Of a stretch of 23,442 nt of DNA, positions 13,413 through 22,547 are shown one piece after another. Where the stretch lies: the IMG/VR virus record IMGVR_UViG_3300041583_000337, positions 1 through 23,442 of that record; one strand, 5' to 3'. The DNA comes from a virus. Every line of letters begins with the position of its first letter. Within the stretch, counting starts at the first letter, position 1. A model generated the notes under the pieces. The model saw nothing but the letters and a program-made list of their open reading frames with translations. It searched no databases and was not told the DNA's origin. A program made the translations under genes and the position numbers.

Positions 13413-16400
13413 GTGGCTACAAGCGCGCGACGGGACATCGAACTCGCCCTGTCGGTCACAACGACCAACACCGAAAGCCTCAAGGCCCTGCGCGACGACG
13501 TGCAGGCGCTCGCGAAGCAGGGCGGCGACGCCGCGCCGGAGTTTACCCGGCTGGCCGCCGAGCTCGACAAGCTCGCGCGCCAAGCGAAAGAACTTGAGAG
13601 CCTGGACGGCCTGACGACCAGTCTGCGCCAGCAGGCCGACGCACAGCGCGCCCTGGCCCAGACCTCGGGTGTTCTGACGCAGGACTATGCGCAGCTGGGC
13701 ACGGCCACCAAGACCGCCCGGGACGCGCTCGCGGCCACGGCTGCCGAACTCGCCACCCAGCGGCGCGAGGTCACGGCCCTGGGCTTGGCGCTCAAGCAGC
13801 GGCGCAACGACGCCGACGCCGACACCAAGAAAACCCGAGAGTACCGGGACGAGATGCGGGCGACCACCGCCGCGCAGATCGCCGCGAAGGCCGAGGTGCT
13901 TCGCCTTAGCACGGTGCTCGACGCCAACCGCGCGGCAGTGCAGAGCGCGGCCGCCGCGCAAACCGCCCTGGCCGGTTCCGTGCGCCAAGCGGACGAAGCG
14001 ACGGGCCGGGCCTCGGCCGGCTTGGCCGAGATCCAAGCCGATTACGACAGGCTCGCGCAGCGGCTGCGCGACGCCGGGGTGCAGACCCTCGCCGCCGCGG
14101 ATGCCCAGCGGGAGCTGCAGGCGGCTCTGGGCCGCACCCAGGCAGCGGTGCGCGAGGCGGCCGCGCAGCAAGAACGTGCCACCGCAGCCGAGCGCGAGGC
14201 CATGCGCGAGAACACGCGGCTGGCAGGCATTCAGGAAGCAACGCGCCAGCGCCTGGCAGCGCAAGCGCGCGCCGAGGCCGACGGTGTGCTGCGCGACATC
14301 GCCCGCATCGAGGCGGCCCAGCGCGCGGCCGCACTCACCGCCCAGCGGGCCGCAGACGCACAGGTGCAAGCACAGCGCGACGCCGCGCGCGCCGCGCAAC
14401 GGGCCGCAGACGAGATCAACGCCGCCCTGCGACTCACCGGGGCCAACGCCGCGCGCGACTTGCGCGACGAGATCCAGCGGGTGCGCAACGCGATGACCCT
14501 GCTGGGCAACTCGGGCACCCTGGCTGGCGACGAGCTTGACCGCGCCATGCGCACCGGCGCCGCCCGCATCGACGACCTCGAGCGCCAGCTGCGCGCGGCC
14601 ACGGGCCAACTGAACGGGATGGACCGCGCGGCGAGCCTGCTCGGCAGCACGCTGGGCAAGCTGGCGGTGTTCGTCTCGTTTGTCGAGATCGTGCAGCGCC
14701 TGGGCCAGGCGTTCATCAATGCCACCAAGCAGATTGAGAATCTGCGCCTGGGCCTGGGCCAGATCTTCGGCAGTGCCGAGATCGCTGCGAAGCAGATCGA
14801 CCTGTTGCGGCGATCGGCCGATCTCGCCGGTGTGTCGGTGGCGGATATTTCGGCGTCGTTCGTGAAGTTCTCGGCCTCGATGGTCACCTCCGGCATTCCG
14901 TTGCAGGAGTCCAACGAGTTGTTCACCGCGTTGACCCGGGCGGCGGGCACGCTGGGTTTGTCTACAGTCAAGACCAACCAGGCGCTGGAAGCGCTTTCGC
15001 AGATCGCCAGCAAGGGCGTCGTGTCGATGGAAGAGCTGCGTCAACAGCTGGGTGACGCCATCCCCGGCGCGACCGCGCTCGCGGCCAAGGGCCTGGGCAT
15101 CACCAACGCCGAACTGTTCAAGCTGGTGGAGTCGGGCCAGTTGGCTTCGAAGGATTTTTTCCCAGCATTTCGGAACAGCCTAGGCGGCCTGACCGGGGAG
15201 GTCAACACCTTGGGCGCTGCCTGGGCGCGCCTCGGAAACGCTTTCACCATTGGCTTGCAAGCGCTGGGCGATTCGGGCCTGGTTACGCTGCTGAAAGGGG
15301 CTTTGGCCGGGCTGACCATCACGGTTCAGGGCACCGTTCTGGCGTTCACTTTTCTGGCCGAATTGTTCTTTACTCTCGGGCGCCAAGCGGGCGCTTTCGC
15401 AGGCACCTTGGCGGGTGGTGGGGGCCTTATCGCGGCGTTCAAAGCGGCGGGGGAAGAGAGCGATGCGGCCCGCGCCCGGATAGATGCGTTGGGGGCGAGC
15501 TTCAGTAAAAGCAACGCCGAAACCAAAGGCGCCACCGAGCAAACAAGCGCCCTGGCCACGGAACTGGCCCGCCTCTCGGGCGACGCGGGGGCGGCCGAGG
15601 CTGCGGTCACCCAAGGCGCCAGCGCCTGGGTCAGCTACAACCTGGCCGCGATCAAGAACATCGAGATCCTTGAGACCCGCGTCAAAGTGGCCGAGAAAGA
15701 AGTGCAGGCCGCCGAGGTGCAAGCGCAGACCATCCGGGCGATTGGCCAGCTGACCGGCGACGCCAACGCACAGCTCGAGGCAAATCAGAAAGCCACCCTG
15801 ATCGCCTCCGAAGCCTCGGCCAAACTGAACGCCGCGCGCCAAGCCGAAGCCAAAGCGGTCAGCGATCTGTACGAGGGCAACAAGCTGCTGATCGAGTCCG
15901 AGGGGGATCTGGACGGCTCCTACACCGCGGTGAACAAGGGGATCGAAGAGCGTGTGCGGTTGCGCGCCGCCGACGCCGAGCGCACCAAGCAGCAGGCCGA
16001 AGCCTCGGCATTCGCCGCGCAGGAGGCCCGCATTGAGGCCGAGGCGTACAAGGACAACAGTGCGAATGTGCTGCTGCTGGCCGAGGCTTACGAGACCGCC
16101 AAGGACACGCTGGAGCGCCTGAACGCGGCAAAGGCCGCAGGTTCTCTCACCTTCGGGCGGGAGGCAGAACAAACGCTGGTGGTGGCCGAGGCCCTGCGCC
16201 TGTACCGTGACGGCTTGTCGGACCTGACCGCAACGCTCGAGGCGAACAACAAAGTCAAAGTGATCGCGTTCAGCATCGACGAGTCGGGCTTGAAACTGCA
16301 ACTGGCCCAGGCCAAGACCTCGGAGAAACTGGCGTTGCTCGCCGGCAACGAGTACACCGCCAGGCTTGCGGTGCTCAAGCAAAAAGAGATCGAGATCAAG

Positions 16401-17255
16401 ATCATCCAGCTGCAGGTGCGCGCCTTGGAGTCCGAGGCGGCCGCGATCATCCGGTCCACCCAGCTCAAGATAGTCGAACTCGACGTTGCCGGGCAGCTCA
16501 CGGCGTCCAAGCGTGCGGAGCTGGAGGCGGTGATCAGCGCCGCGCAGATCAAGATGGACGAGGCCAAGATCCGGGGCGAGAACATCACGCTGATGGAAGA
16601 GGAACTTCGCCTGCTCCGCCTGGGCAAGGGGGACCGGGACAACGGCAACTCGTCGTTGAGCACCGAGAACAACCTGCGCACGATAAACAACAAGCTTATC
16701 CGGGAGCGCTTGGGGTTGGGCGGCGGGGGCGGCGGAGGCGGCGGAGGCGGCGGAGGCGGCGGAGGCAAGGGCGGCGGGGGCGGCGGGCGGGACGACATGT
16801 ACAGCAGCCCTCTTGGCGAGGACAAATACGCGCGCGGCGGGCGGGGTGGTGCAGGCGGTGGGGACAAGCCTACAAGCAAGGCAGGCGCCGCAGTGGACAA
16901 CAGCTTGTCTTTCCTGCTGCGCGACAAGCTGAACGCGGGCACGATTACCGCTGCCGACCTTGAACTGCTCAAAACCGCAGCAGCAACCATCCGCGCCAAC
17001 CAGCGCGTTATCGACTCCATCTCGCCCGGGTTGAACAGCCTGGATGGGCTCAAAAGCGACCGCGAGCAGATGAACTTGGCAACACGTTTTGACGACGCAA
17101 TCCTGGAACTGACCACAGGGCAGGTTAAGGGCCGCCGGGTGACCATCGACATCAACACCGGTCGCGGCAAAGAGACGATTGAGACCGACGAGGACGGCGC
17201 CGGCGCGCTCATTCGCACCTTGCAGACCGCGGGCCTCAGTTCCACCCGCCGATAA
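13413..17255 (+). CDS. Tail tape measure protein
   Basis: 1280 residues, GTG start. It sets tail length and is later ejected ahead of the DNA. Residues 1 to about 430 are Ala/Arg/Gln/Glu-rich coiled coil. Residues about 440-590 form the conserved tape-measure N-terminal-type domain (LRLGLGQIFGSAEIA, VSVADISASFVKFSASM, GVVSMEELRQQLGDAIPGATALAAKGLG, ASKDFFPAFRNSLGG). A hydrophobic stretch at about 620-675 gives probable membrane-spanning segments. More coiled coil follows to about 1090, then a poly-Gly tract (residues 1103-1118, Lys1119, Gly1120-1125) leads to a C-terminal domain (NSLSFLLRDKLNAG, VTIDINTGRGKETIET). At the usual rule of about 0.15 nm per residue, a tail of roughly 190 nm is expected (inference). 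No separate tape-measure chaperone gene precedes it. Confidence 0.96.
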   Translation: MATSARRDIELALSVTTTNTESLKALRDDVQALAKQGGDAAPEFTRLAAELDKLARQAKELESLDGLTTSLRQQADAQRALAQTSGVLTQDYAQLGTATKTARDALAATAAELATQRREVTALGLALKQRRNDADADTKKTREYRDEMRATTAAQIAAKAEVLRLSTVLDANRAAVQSAAAAQTALAGSVRQADEATGRASAGLAEIQADYDRLAQRLRDAGVQTLAAADAQRELQAALGRTQAAVREAAAQQERATAAEREAMRENTRLAGIQEATRQRLAAQARAEADGVLRDIARIEAAQRAAALTAQRAADAQVQAQRDAARAAQRAADEINAALRLTGANAARDLRDEIQRVRNAMTLLGNSGTLAGDELDRAMRTGAARIDDLERQLRAATGQLNGMDRAASLLGSTLGKLAVFVSFVEIVQRLGQAFINATKQIENLRLGLGQIFGSAEIAAKQIDLLRRSADLAGVSVADISASFVKFSASMVTSGIPLQESNELFTALTRAAGTLGLSTVKTNQALEALSQIASKGVVSMEELRQQLGDAIPGATALAAKGLGITNAELFKLVESGQLASKDFFPAFRNSLGGLTGEVNTLGAAWARLGNAFTIGLQALGDSGLVTLLKGALAGLTITVQGTVLAFTFLAELFFTLGRQAGAFAGTLAGGGGLIAAFKAAGEESDAARARIDALGASFSKSNAETKGATEQTSALATELARLSGDAGAAEAAVTQGASAWVSYNLAAIKNIEILETRVKVAEKEVQAAEVQAQTIRAIGQLTGDANAQLEANQKATLIASEASAKLNAARQAEAKAVSDLYEGNKLLIESEGDLDGSYTAVNKGIEERVRLRAADAERTKQQAEASAFAAQEARIEAEAYKDNSANVLLLAEAYETAKDTLERLNAAKAAGSLTFGREAEQTLVVAEALRLYRDGLSDLTATLEANNKVKVIAFSIDESGLKLQLAQAKTSEKLALLAGNEYTARLAVLKQKEIEIKIIQLQVRALESEAAAIIRSTQLKIVELDVAGQLTASKRAELEAVISAAQIKMDEAKIRGENITLMEEELRLLRLGKGDRDNGNSSLSTENNLRTINNKLIRERLGLGGGGGGGGGGGGGGGGKGGGGGGRDDMYSSPLGEDKYARGGRGGAGGGDKPTSKAGAAVDNSLSFLLRDKLNAGTITAADLELLKTAAATIRANQRVIDSISPGLNSLDGLKSDREQMNLATRFDDAILELTTGQVKGRRVTIDINTGRGKETIETDEDGAGALIRTLQTAGLSSTRR
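16719..16787 (+). repeat. GGCGGCGGR 9-bp tandem coding for poly-Gly
   Basis: Five copies of the 9-bp unit GGCGGCGGR (16719-16763) plus GGC, one AAG codon, then two more copies (16770-16787). It codes for 16 Gly, Lys and 6 Gly in the tape measure protein. Units are multiples of three, so slippage would change length without breaking the frame. Confidence 0.9.
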
Positions 17256-17264
17256 GAGACACCC

Positions 17265-17687
17265 ATGCCCAGCAACATCACCCTCACCCACCCCACCGCA
17301 GGCCCGGGGGCCACGCCTCTGACGCTGGACTTGCCGCAGGATCTGCTGTGGACCGACGAGTTCGCCTGGAAAAAAGTCGAGCAGTCCCTGGAGTACAGCA
17401 CCACCGGTGCGCTGGTGATCGATGAGTGGACCAAACAGGCCGGGCGCCCGATCACCCTGGCCGGCACGGTCGATCGGGGGTGGTGCAAACGTGACACGCT
17501 CAAGGCGTTGAACACCTGGGCTGGCCAAGCCGGGATCACCCTGACCCTGCTGCACAACGGGGTGCCCTACAGCGTCCTGTGGGACCACAGCGCTGGCCCG
17601 ATCACGGCCGAGCCGATCGTTGAGTACCGCGAACCGGAAGACACAGACTTCTACAGCCTGACGTTGTATTTCATCCACCTCGGCTGA
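17265..17687 (+). CDS. Minor tail protein after the tape measure (tail-tip, unnamed family)
   Basis: 140 residues. Beta-rich with an N-terminal NITLTHPTAG and LTLDLPQDLLWTDEFAW, a central WTKQAGRPITLAGTVDRGWCKRDTLKALNTWAG and a C-terminal strand FYSLTLYFIHLG. The pattern (equation-like strand pair, W/D-rich turn, closing FYxLTLYFI strand) resembles small proteins that follow the tape measure gene in many long-tailed phages and form the first ring of the tail tip, comparable in place to lambda gpM or a distal tail protein. I cannot assign the exact family. The start ATG is 9 nt after the tape-measure stop, with a weak AAGAGA upstream. It is followed by a 55-nt gap containing a short hairpin. 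Confidence 0.75.
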   Translation: MPSNITLTHPTAGPGATPLTLDLPQDLLWTDEFAWKKVEQSLEYSTTGALVIDEWTKQAGRPITLAGTVDRGWCKRDTLKALNTWAGQAGITLTLLHNGVPYSVLWDHSAGPITAEPIVEYREPEDTDFYSLTLYFIHLG

Positions 17688-17700
17688 TCCCTCGGTCAAA

Positions 17701-17717
17701 GGCCCGCAGGCGGCGGG
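17701..17717 (+). other. Short hairpin with gene-end repeat core
   Basis: CCCGC (17703-17707) pairs with GCGGG (17713-17717) around AGGCG, within GGCCCGCAGGCG, the same core as the repeats at 3201 and 12476. It lies 13 nt after a stop codon and before the ribosome site AGGAG (17729-17733). Confidence 0.4.
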
Positions 17718-17742
17718 GCGCCAAACGTAGGAGCATCGCCGG

Positions 17743-20700
17743 ATGGCAATACTCACCGGCGACATCAAGCTCCTCAAGTCCTCTGTCATGGCCGACGTGC
17801 CCGAGGGCGGAGGTGCGCCCACGGGCATCACCATCGCAGACGGCGCGTCCAACGCGATCTTCCCGGACATCTCCGAACTCGACCGGGCTGGTGGCCGCGT
17901 CAACCTGCGCAAGACGTTTGTGGCCGTACAGACCGACGATGTGGACACGTATTTCGGTGGCAACGTGATCGTGGCCGAGCCACCCGCCGACCCGCGCGTG
18001 AGCGTCACGCTGTTCACGAACCGCAGCACGTTCGACAACCGCACCGAGGCCGCAGCCCGGGTGGAGAGCTACCTAAACAAAGGCCCGCTGTGGGGCGGTT
18101 TCCTCTACGAAAACCACATCACCGGGCAGCGCAGCGTGCAGTTGTTCCAGCGCCCCGAGGCCGAGTTGCCCGCCATTGGCCAGACGCTGGTGCTGATCCC
18201 CCGCGAGGGGTTCCCCGACCAGCAAGAGCAGTACGTCCGCTCCACGGCGGTGGAGTCTGTGACGCGCCAGTTCTTCGACCCCGATTCAGGCAAAGACTTC
18301 CCCGCCGCTGTGGTCACCATCAGCATCAGCGACGCCCTGCGGTTTGACCTGCCCGGCTCGCCAGCATCTCGCACGTTCACGCCTCTGGCAACCGCCACCC
18401 GGGTGCGCGACACCGTGGTGGCCGACGCAGGCACGTATGTGGGCGTGGTGCCCTTGGTCCGCGCCGCCGTGATCGGCGACTTCACGGTGGGCGCGCGCGA
18501 CATCTTCACCCAGCTTGTGCCCAGCGCCCAGACCGAGAGTCCCATCACCGACGTTCGCACCAACGGCCTGAGTGCTGCGCTGGTTGCCACGGGCACACCG
18601 ATCACACGCGTGATCAGCATGGGCTTCACCACCACCACCGCGATGCACGTGGGCGGCCCCATCTTGCCGGGCACCCTCAGCATCACCGCCGCCAGCGTCA
18701 CCGCCACCGACAAGGGTGGGCTGCTGGTGAACGGTGCCGCCGAGGTGGGGCAGGTGGACTATGACAACGGCATCGTCCGCCTGAGCGTCAACCTCTGGGG
18801 CGCAGGCGGCAACACATTCACCGTTACGTTCACGCCCGCAGCGGTGCCCGAGCTGGTGAGCAACAGCTATTCCCTCCCGGTCACTGCCGAAAGCCGGTCG
18901 CTCAACTACACGCGCGTTTTTGAAGAGATCCCGTTGCCGCGCACCATGAGCGTGAGCTACCTCGCGCAAGGCCGTTGGTATGTGCTGCGCGACAACGGCT
19001 CGGGCGTGCTCGCTGGCAACAGCAGCGGGGTCGGCGTGGGCACGCTCAACTACACCACCGGGGCAATGCAAGTTACGCTCGGCGCGCTGCCCGATGTGGG
19101 CAGCAGCATCTTGGTGCAGAGCTACAGCGAGGCCACCACGGTGCGCGCCAGCAACACGTTTTTGCAAAACGGCGGCAAGGCTTTCTTCCCGATCAACAGC
19201 GCGGGCGACATGACCACCGCCAAAGGCCCAAAGCCGTTCGCGCGCAACAGCCTCAGCATCACATGGCCCGACGGCGCGGGCACGAAAACCGCAACCGACA
19301 ACGGCGCAGGCGCGCTGACTGGCGACGCCACCGGGACCGTGATTTATGGCGATGGCGTGGTGTTGGTGAGCCCCAACACCTTGCCGCCGCCGGGCACGGT
19401 TTTCAGCGTGGCATCCAGCCAGCGCGGGGTGATCACGGATGCAGGCGTGGTGCTGGCTGGCGGCATGCTCGGCTCGGGTAGCGTGTCGCCGGGGAGCGTG
19501 TCGTTTACCGCACTCACGCAGTTGCGATACACCCTTGGCGGGGGGTTTCGCTTGGCGTTTTCCACCCGAGACGCGGTGGTCTCGGTGGTAGACGACGGCG
19601 CAGGCAACCTGCTGGGTTCCGGGCTGGGGCCAAACACGCTGCTGGTGGGCTCCATAAACTACGCCACCGGGCAAATCAACTTCACAGGGTTTGGCGCGTT
19701 CGACGGCGCTGGCGATCCCGCTGGACCTACCGTCAGCTTTGTTGGGTATCAAGGCAATTGGATGCCTGTAACGATCACACGGGCCTGGGCGTACATGCGC
19801 GGTTCCGGCACCGGCGTCACCTTCACCACCGCCACCTCCGCCAACATCACCTACAGCACCGCCCCCGGCGCGGGCGCTGTGGCAGACGTGGCCGTCAGCC
19901 AGTACTTGGTGCAAACGATGGGCGTGCCCGCGTACACGCTGCGCGGCGTGAGTTTCGAGCTGGGCAGCTCGCGCTACGGCTCGTTGACCGACGGCACGCT
20001 GCTGATTGACGTATCGCCCACCACAGGCGGTGGATCGCCAGCAGGCAGCGTGGCGGGCGCGTTGGGCTTGGTGTCGGTGTCGGCCTGGCCCGCCAACGCC
20101 CCGCCCACGGTGCAAAACTGGCGCGGCCTCATTGCCCCGCCATCGGTCGGTCCAAGCGCCCCATTCGCCGCCCTCAGCACCGTCTTCCGCACCGCCAGCA
20201 GCCCCCTGCGCCCCGGCAGCTTGAGCGTGCTCGGCGCCCTGCAAGACGGCACCACCTTCAACATCACCGCAGACAGCTCCGGCAAGATCGACGGTGCGCG
20301 CGTGAAAGGCCGGGTCGATTACCAGTTCGGTCTGGTCGAGCTGTATTTCGTCAACCCCGCAGGCGACCCGGCGTTCAACACCGACCTGTCGTTTTTGCAG
20401 ATCCCCGGCCTCACCAGCGCCCCCGCCGACCTCGGCATGCTGGGCACCCTGCGCTACAACGCTGTCGCCTTCAGCTACCTGCCGTTGGACGCCGAGCTGC
20501 TGGGCATCGACCCGGTGCGCCTTCCCAGTGACGGGCGCGTGCCGATCTTTCGCCCTGGTGGTTTCGCGGTTGTCGGCCACACGGGCCAGGTCACAGGCAC
20601 CGTGATCAACGGGCAGGTGGTGAACTGCAACCGCGTGCGTCTAAGCCGGGTGCGCGTGATCGGGTTCAACGGCGCGGTGATCAACACCGGGTTCACCACC

Positions 20701-21339
20701 GATCTGGAACTGGGCACGGTGACCTTCACCAACGTGGCGGGCTACAGCCAGCCCGTCACCGTGCAACACCGAATTGAAGACATGGGCGTGGTGCGAGACG
20801 TGCAGATCAGCGGCGAAGTGACGTTCACCCGCGCGGTTACGCACAACTACCCACTGGGCAGCTATCTTTCCAGTGCGCTGATCGCAGGCGACCTGTTCGC
20901 CCGCACCTCGGTGGTATTCGACCAAGCCACCTGGACCGGGGTGTTCTCTGACGCCCCCATCGGCAACAGCGCCACCGCCACATACAACAACGCGCAGTAC
21001 CCGATTGCAGTGACCAACCGGGGTGCGATTGCCGAGCGCTGGGCGCTTCGCTTTACCAACACCAACGCGTTTGAGGTGATCGGTGAAAACGTGGGCGTGA
21101 TCGCCACCGGCAACACTGCAACCCTTCTGTCCCCGATCAACCCCGCCACCGGCGCACCGTATTTCACGCTCAACCCGCTGGGCTGGGGGGCAGGCTGGGC
21201 AGCAGGCAACGTGCTGCGCATCAACACCGTGGGCGCGCAGTTCCCGGTGTGGGTGGTTCGCACGGTCCAGCAAGGCCCCGAGACCGTGACCGACGACAAG
21301 TTCACGCTGCTGATTCGCGGCGACGTTGACACCCCATAA
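17743..21339 (+). CDS. Large modular tail protein with ~100-residue beta repeats
   Basis: 1198 residues, family not recognised. The N-terminal ~300 residues form a unique domain (DISELDRAGGRVNLRKTF, FTNRSTFDNRTEAAARVESYL, GFLYENHITGQRSVQLFQRP). After that come repeated modules of about 100 residues, each with a pattern like D-N-G-x-G-x-L-x-G ... G-x-I-x-Y-x-T-G-x-V: acidic anchors at about Asp323, Asp417, Asp519, Asp617 and Asp844, with a degenerate copy near 740-790 and perhaps one near 970-1010. Each looks like a small beta sandwich. The C-terminal ~150 residues differ again (RWALRFTNTNAFEVIGENVGVIATG). AGGAG lies 9 nt before the ATG. Size, place after the tape measure and first tip protein, and beta modules suggest a baseplate/tip hub or long tip fibre; which one cannot be told. 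Confidence 0.75.
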   Translation: MAILTGDIKLLKSSVMADVPEGGGAPTGITIADGASNAIFPDISELDRAGGRVNLRKTFVAVQTDDVDTYFGGNVIVAEPPADPRVSVTLFTNRSTFDNRTEAAARVESYLNKGPLWGGFLYENHITGQRSVQLFQRPEAELPAIGQTLVLIPREGFPDQQEQYVRSTAVESVTRQFFDPDSGKDFPAAVVTISISDALRFDLPGSPASRTFTPLATATRVRDTVVADAGTYVGVVPLVRAAVIGDFTVGARDIFTQLVPSAQTESPITDVRTNGLSAALVATGTPITRVISMGFTTTTAMHVGGPILPGTLSITAASVTATDKGGLLVNGAAEVGQVDYDNGIVRLSVNLWGAGGNTFTVTFTPAAVPELVSNSYSLPVTAESRSLNYTRVFEEIPLPRTMSVSYLAQGRWYVLRDNGSGVLAGNSSGVGVGTLNYTTGAMQVTLGALPDVGSSILVQSYSEATTVRASNTFLQNGGKAFFPINSAGDMTTAKGPKPFARNSLSITWPDGAGTKTATDNGAGALTGDATGTVIYGDGVVLVSPNTLPPPGTVFSVASSQRGVITDAGVVLAGGMLGSGSVSPGSVSFTALTQLRYTLGGGFRLAFSTRDAVVSVVDDGAGNLLGSGLGPNTLLVGSINYATGQINFTGFGAFDGAGDPAGPTVSFVGYQGNWMPVTITRAWAYMRGSGTGVTFTTATSANITYSTAPGAGAVADVAVSQYLVQTMGVPAYTLRGVSFELGSSRYGSLTDGTLLIDVSPTTGGGSPAGSVAGALGLVSVSAWPANAPPTVQNWRGLIAPPSVGPSAPFAALSTVFRTASSPLRPGSLSVLGALQDGTTFNITADSSGKIDGARVKGRVDYQFGLVELYFVNPAGDPAFNTDLSFLQIPGLTSAPADLGMLGTLRYNAVAFSYLPLDAELLGIDPVRLPSDGRVPIFRPGGFAVVGHTGQVTGTVINGQVVNCNRVRLSRVRVIGFNGAVINTGFTTDLELGTVTFTNVAGYSQPVTVQHRIEDMGVVRDVQISGEVTFTRAVTHNYPLGSYLSSALIAGDLFARTSVVFDQATWTGVFSDAPIGNSATATYNNAQYPIAVTNRGAIAERWALRFTNTNAFEVIGENVGVIATGNTATLLSPINPATGAPYFTLNPLGWGAGWAAGNVLRINTVGAQFPVWVVRTVQQGPETVTDDKFTLLIRGDVDTP

Positions 21340-21359
21340 CCCCAACCGAGGCTTCCAAC

Positions 21360-22544
21360 ATGTCCTTCGATACCGTCAAACATTTCACCCACACGATGGC
21401 TGGTGCCCCGGTTCTCAGCCACGCGCCGGGCTCGCTGATCGCGGTGCTCGATGCGTGCCTGATCAACGGTTTTGATCTGCGCCCCGCACTCACGCTCACG
21501 GTCACCGCTGGTGTTGCCACGATGACTTTCTCCGGCATCTCAGCAGCCCGCCCGGACGCGGTGATTCTGATTGCGGGTGTGACCGGCCCCCTGGCGGCGA
21601 TCAATGGCGAGCGCAGGGTCTTGACTGCTGGGTCGGGTGTGCTGACGTTTGCCACCGCGCTGCCCAACGGGACCGCAACAGGGACCATTAACTTTCGCAT
21701 GGCTCCGCTGAACTGGCTCAACCCGTTCACGGGAACCGACCTGCGGGTTTACCGCAGCGCCGATCCGCTGAGCACCCGCCACTTCATGCGGGTAGACGAC
21801 ACCACTTCGCTGTTTGCCTCGGTGCGCGGGTTCGAGGGCATGACCGATGTGAACACCGGGACCGGCCCGTTTCCCAACGTGACTCAGCGAGGTGGGCAAG
21901 GGGCGGGCATCAACAAGGCAGTTAACACCGCCGTGACTTTCCCGGTCAAGTGGACCGTGGTGGGCAACGGGCGGTGCTTTCTGGTCAACATCGTCGGAAC
22001 CTCTAATTCCACATCAGCGCAATTTGCCGGTCGGTCCTGCTTTTATGGCGACTTCCCAGCGTTTCGACCCGCTGGCGACCCTTTTGCTTTTGGTGTTTCG
22101 GCGGGGTCGGCGTTATCTAATGCCGTAGATTCGTCAGGCAATGTGGATGGGGGGGCCGTGACCTCCATCTTTACGCCGCGTGACTTTCACGGGCTCGGGG
22201 GTTCTGACGAGTTTAGTTCTTTCACGGAGTCAGGCAGCACGATCATCTCCGGCACCGATACTACCGGCGGAATTTTCCCAAGCACGATCGATGGCTCGAT
22301 GCGCCTGAGCCGCCGCCTTTTCAAAAAAGCAGTCTCCGCCCCCGCCAGGGGTGCCGTGCCGGGTCTGTTTCACATCGCTCAATCCCAGGTCGGCACTGTC
22401 TACGACCAAGGGGTGTACCTCGGCGGCACCGGGCCGTTGACAGGCCGCAGATTGATCACGTTCGGCGCGGGGTATGTTTCGACCGCCTTCCCAGCCGCAA
22501 ACGGGGGCATCTCTTTGGTCGATGTCACCGGCCCGTGGGCTTGA
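21360..22544 (+). CDS. Beta-rich virion protein, probable tail tip component
   Basis: 394 residues. The opening HTMAGAPVLSHAPGSLIAVLDACLINGFDLRPALTLTV (in pieces) followed by WLNPFTGTDLRVYRSADPLSTRHFMRVDDT is a layout I recall from phage virion proteins of GC-rich hosts, where a short N-terminal segment is followed by a domain reading like a display of per-sample values; the biochemical role is not known to me. The middle is Gly/Thr/Ser-rich beta structure and the end carries GAVPGLFHIAQSQVGTVYDQGVYLGGTGPLTGRRLITFGAGY. GAGG at 21348-21351, 8 nt before ATG, supports the start. It sits between the modular tail protein and the next tip gene with 20-nt and 3-nt gaps, hence co-transcribed. Confidence 0.7.
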   Translation: MSFDTVKHFTHTMAGAPVLSHAPGSLIAVLDACLINGFDLRPALTLTVTAGVATMTFSGISAARPDAVILIAGVTGPLAAINGERRVLTAGSGVLTFATALPNGTATGTINFRMAPLNWLNPFTGTDLRVYRSADPLSTRHFMRVDDTTSLFASVRGFEGMTDVNTGTGPFPNVTQRGGQGAGINKAVNTAVTFPVKWTVVGNGRCFLVNIVGTSNSTSAQFAGRSCFYGDFPAFRPAGDPFAFGVSAGSALSNAVDSSGNVDGGAVTSIFTPRDFHGLGGSDEFSSFTESGSTIISGTDTTGGIFPSTIDGSMRLSRRLFKKAVSAPARGAVPGLFHIAQSQVGTVYDQGVYLGGTGPLTGRRLITFGAGYVSTAFPAANGGISLVDVTGPWA

Positions 22545-22547
22545 TCA

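Noticed and set aside
11922-15044. 1040-codon - strand frame opposite the tail genes
   Set aside because: Shadow of the Ala-rich tape measure and tail tube genes; no recognisable domain, no ribosome site.
15180-18044. 954-codon - strand frame
   Set aside because: Shadow frame opposite the tape measure gene; includes poly-Ala/Pro from the poly-Gly tract and crosses two + strand genes.
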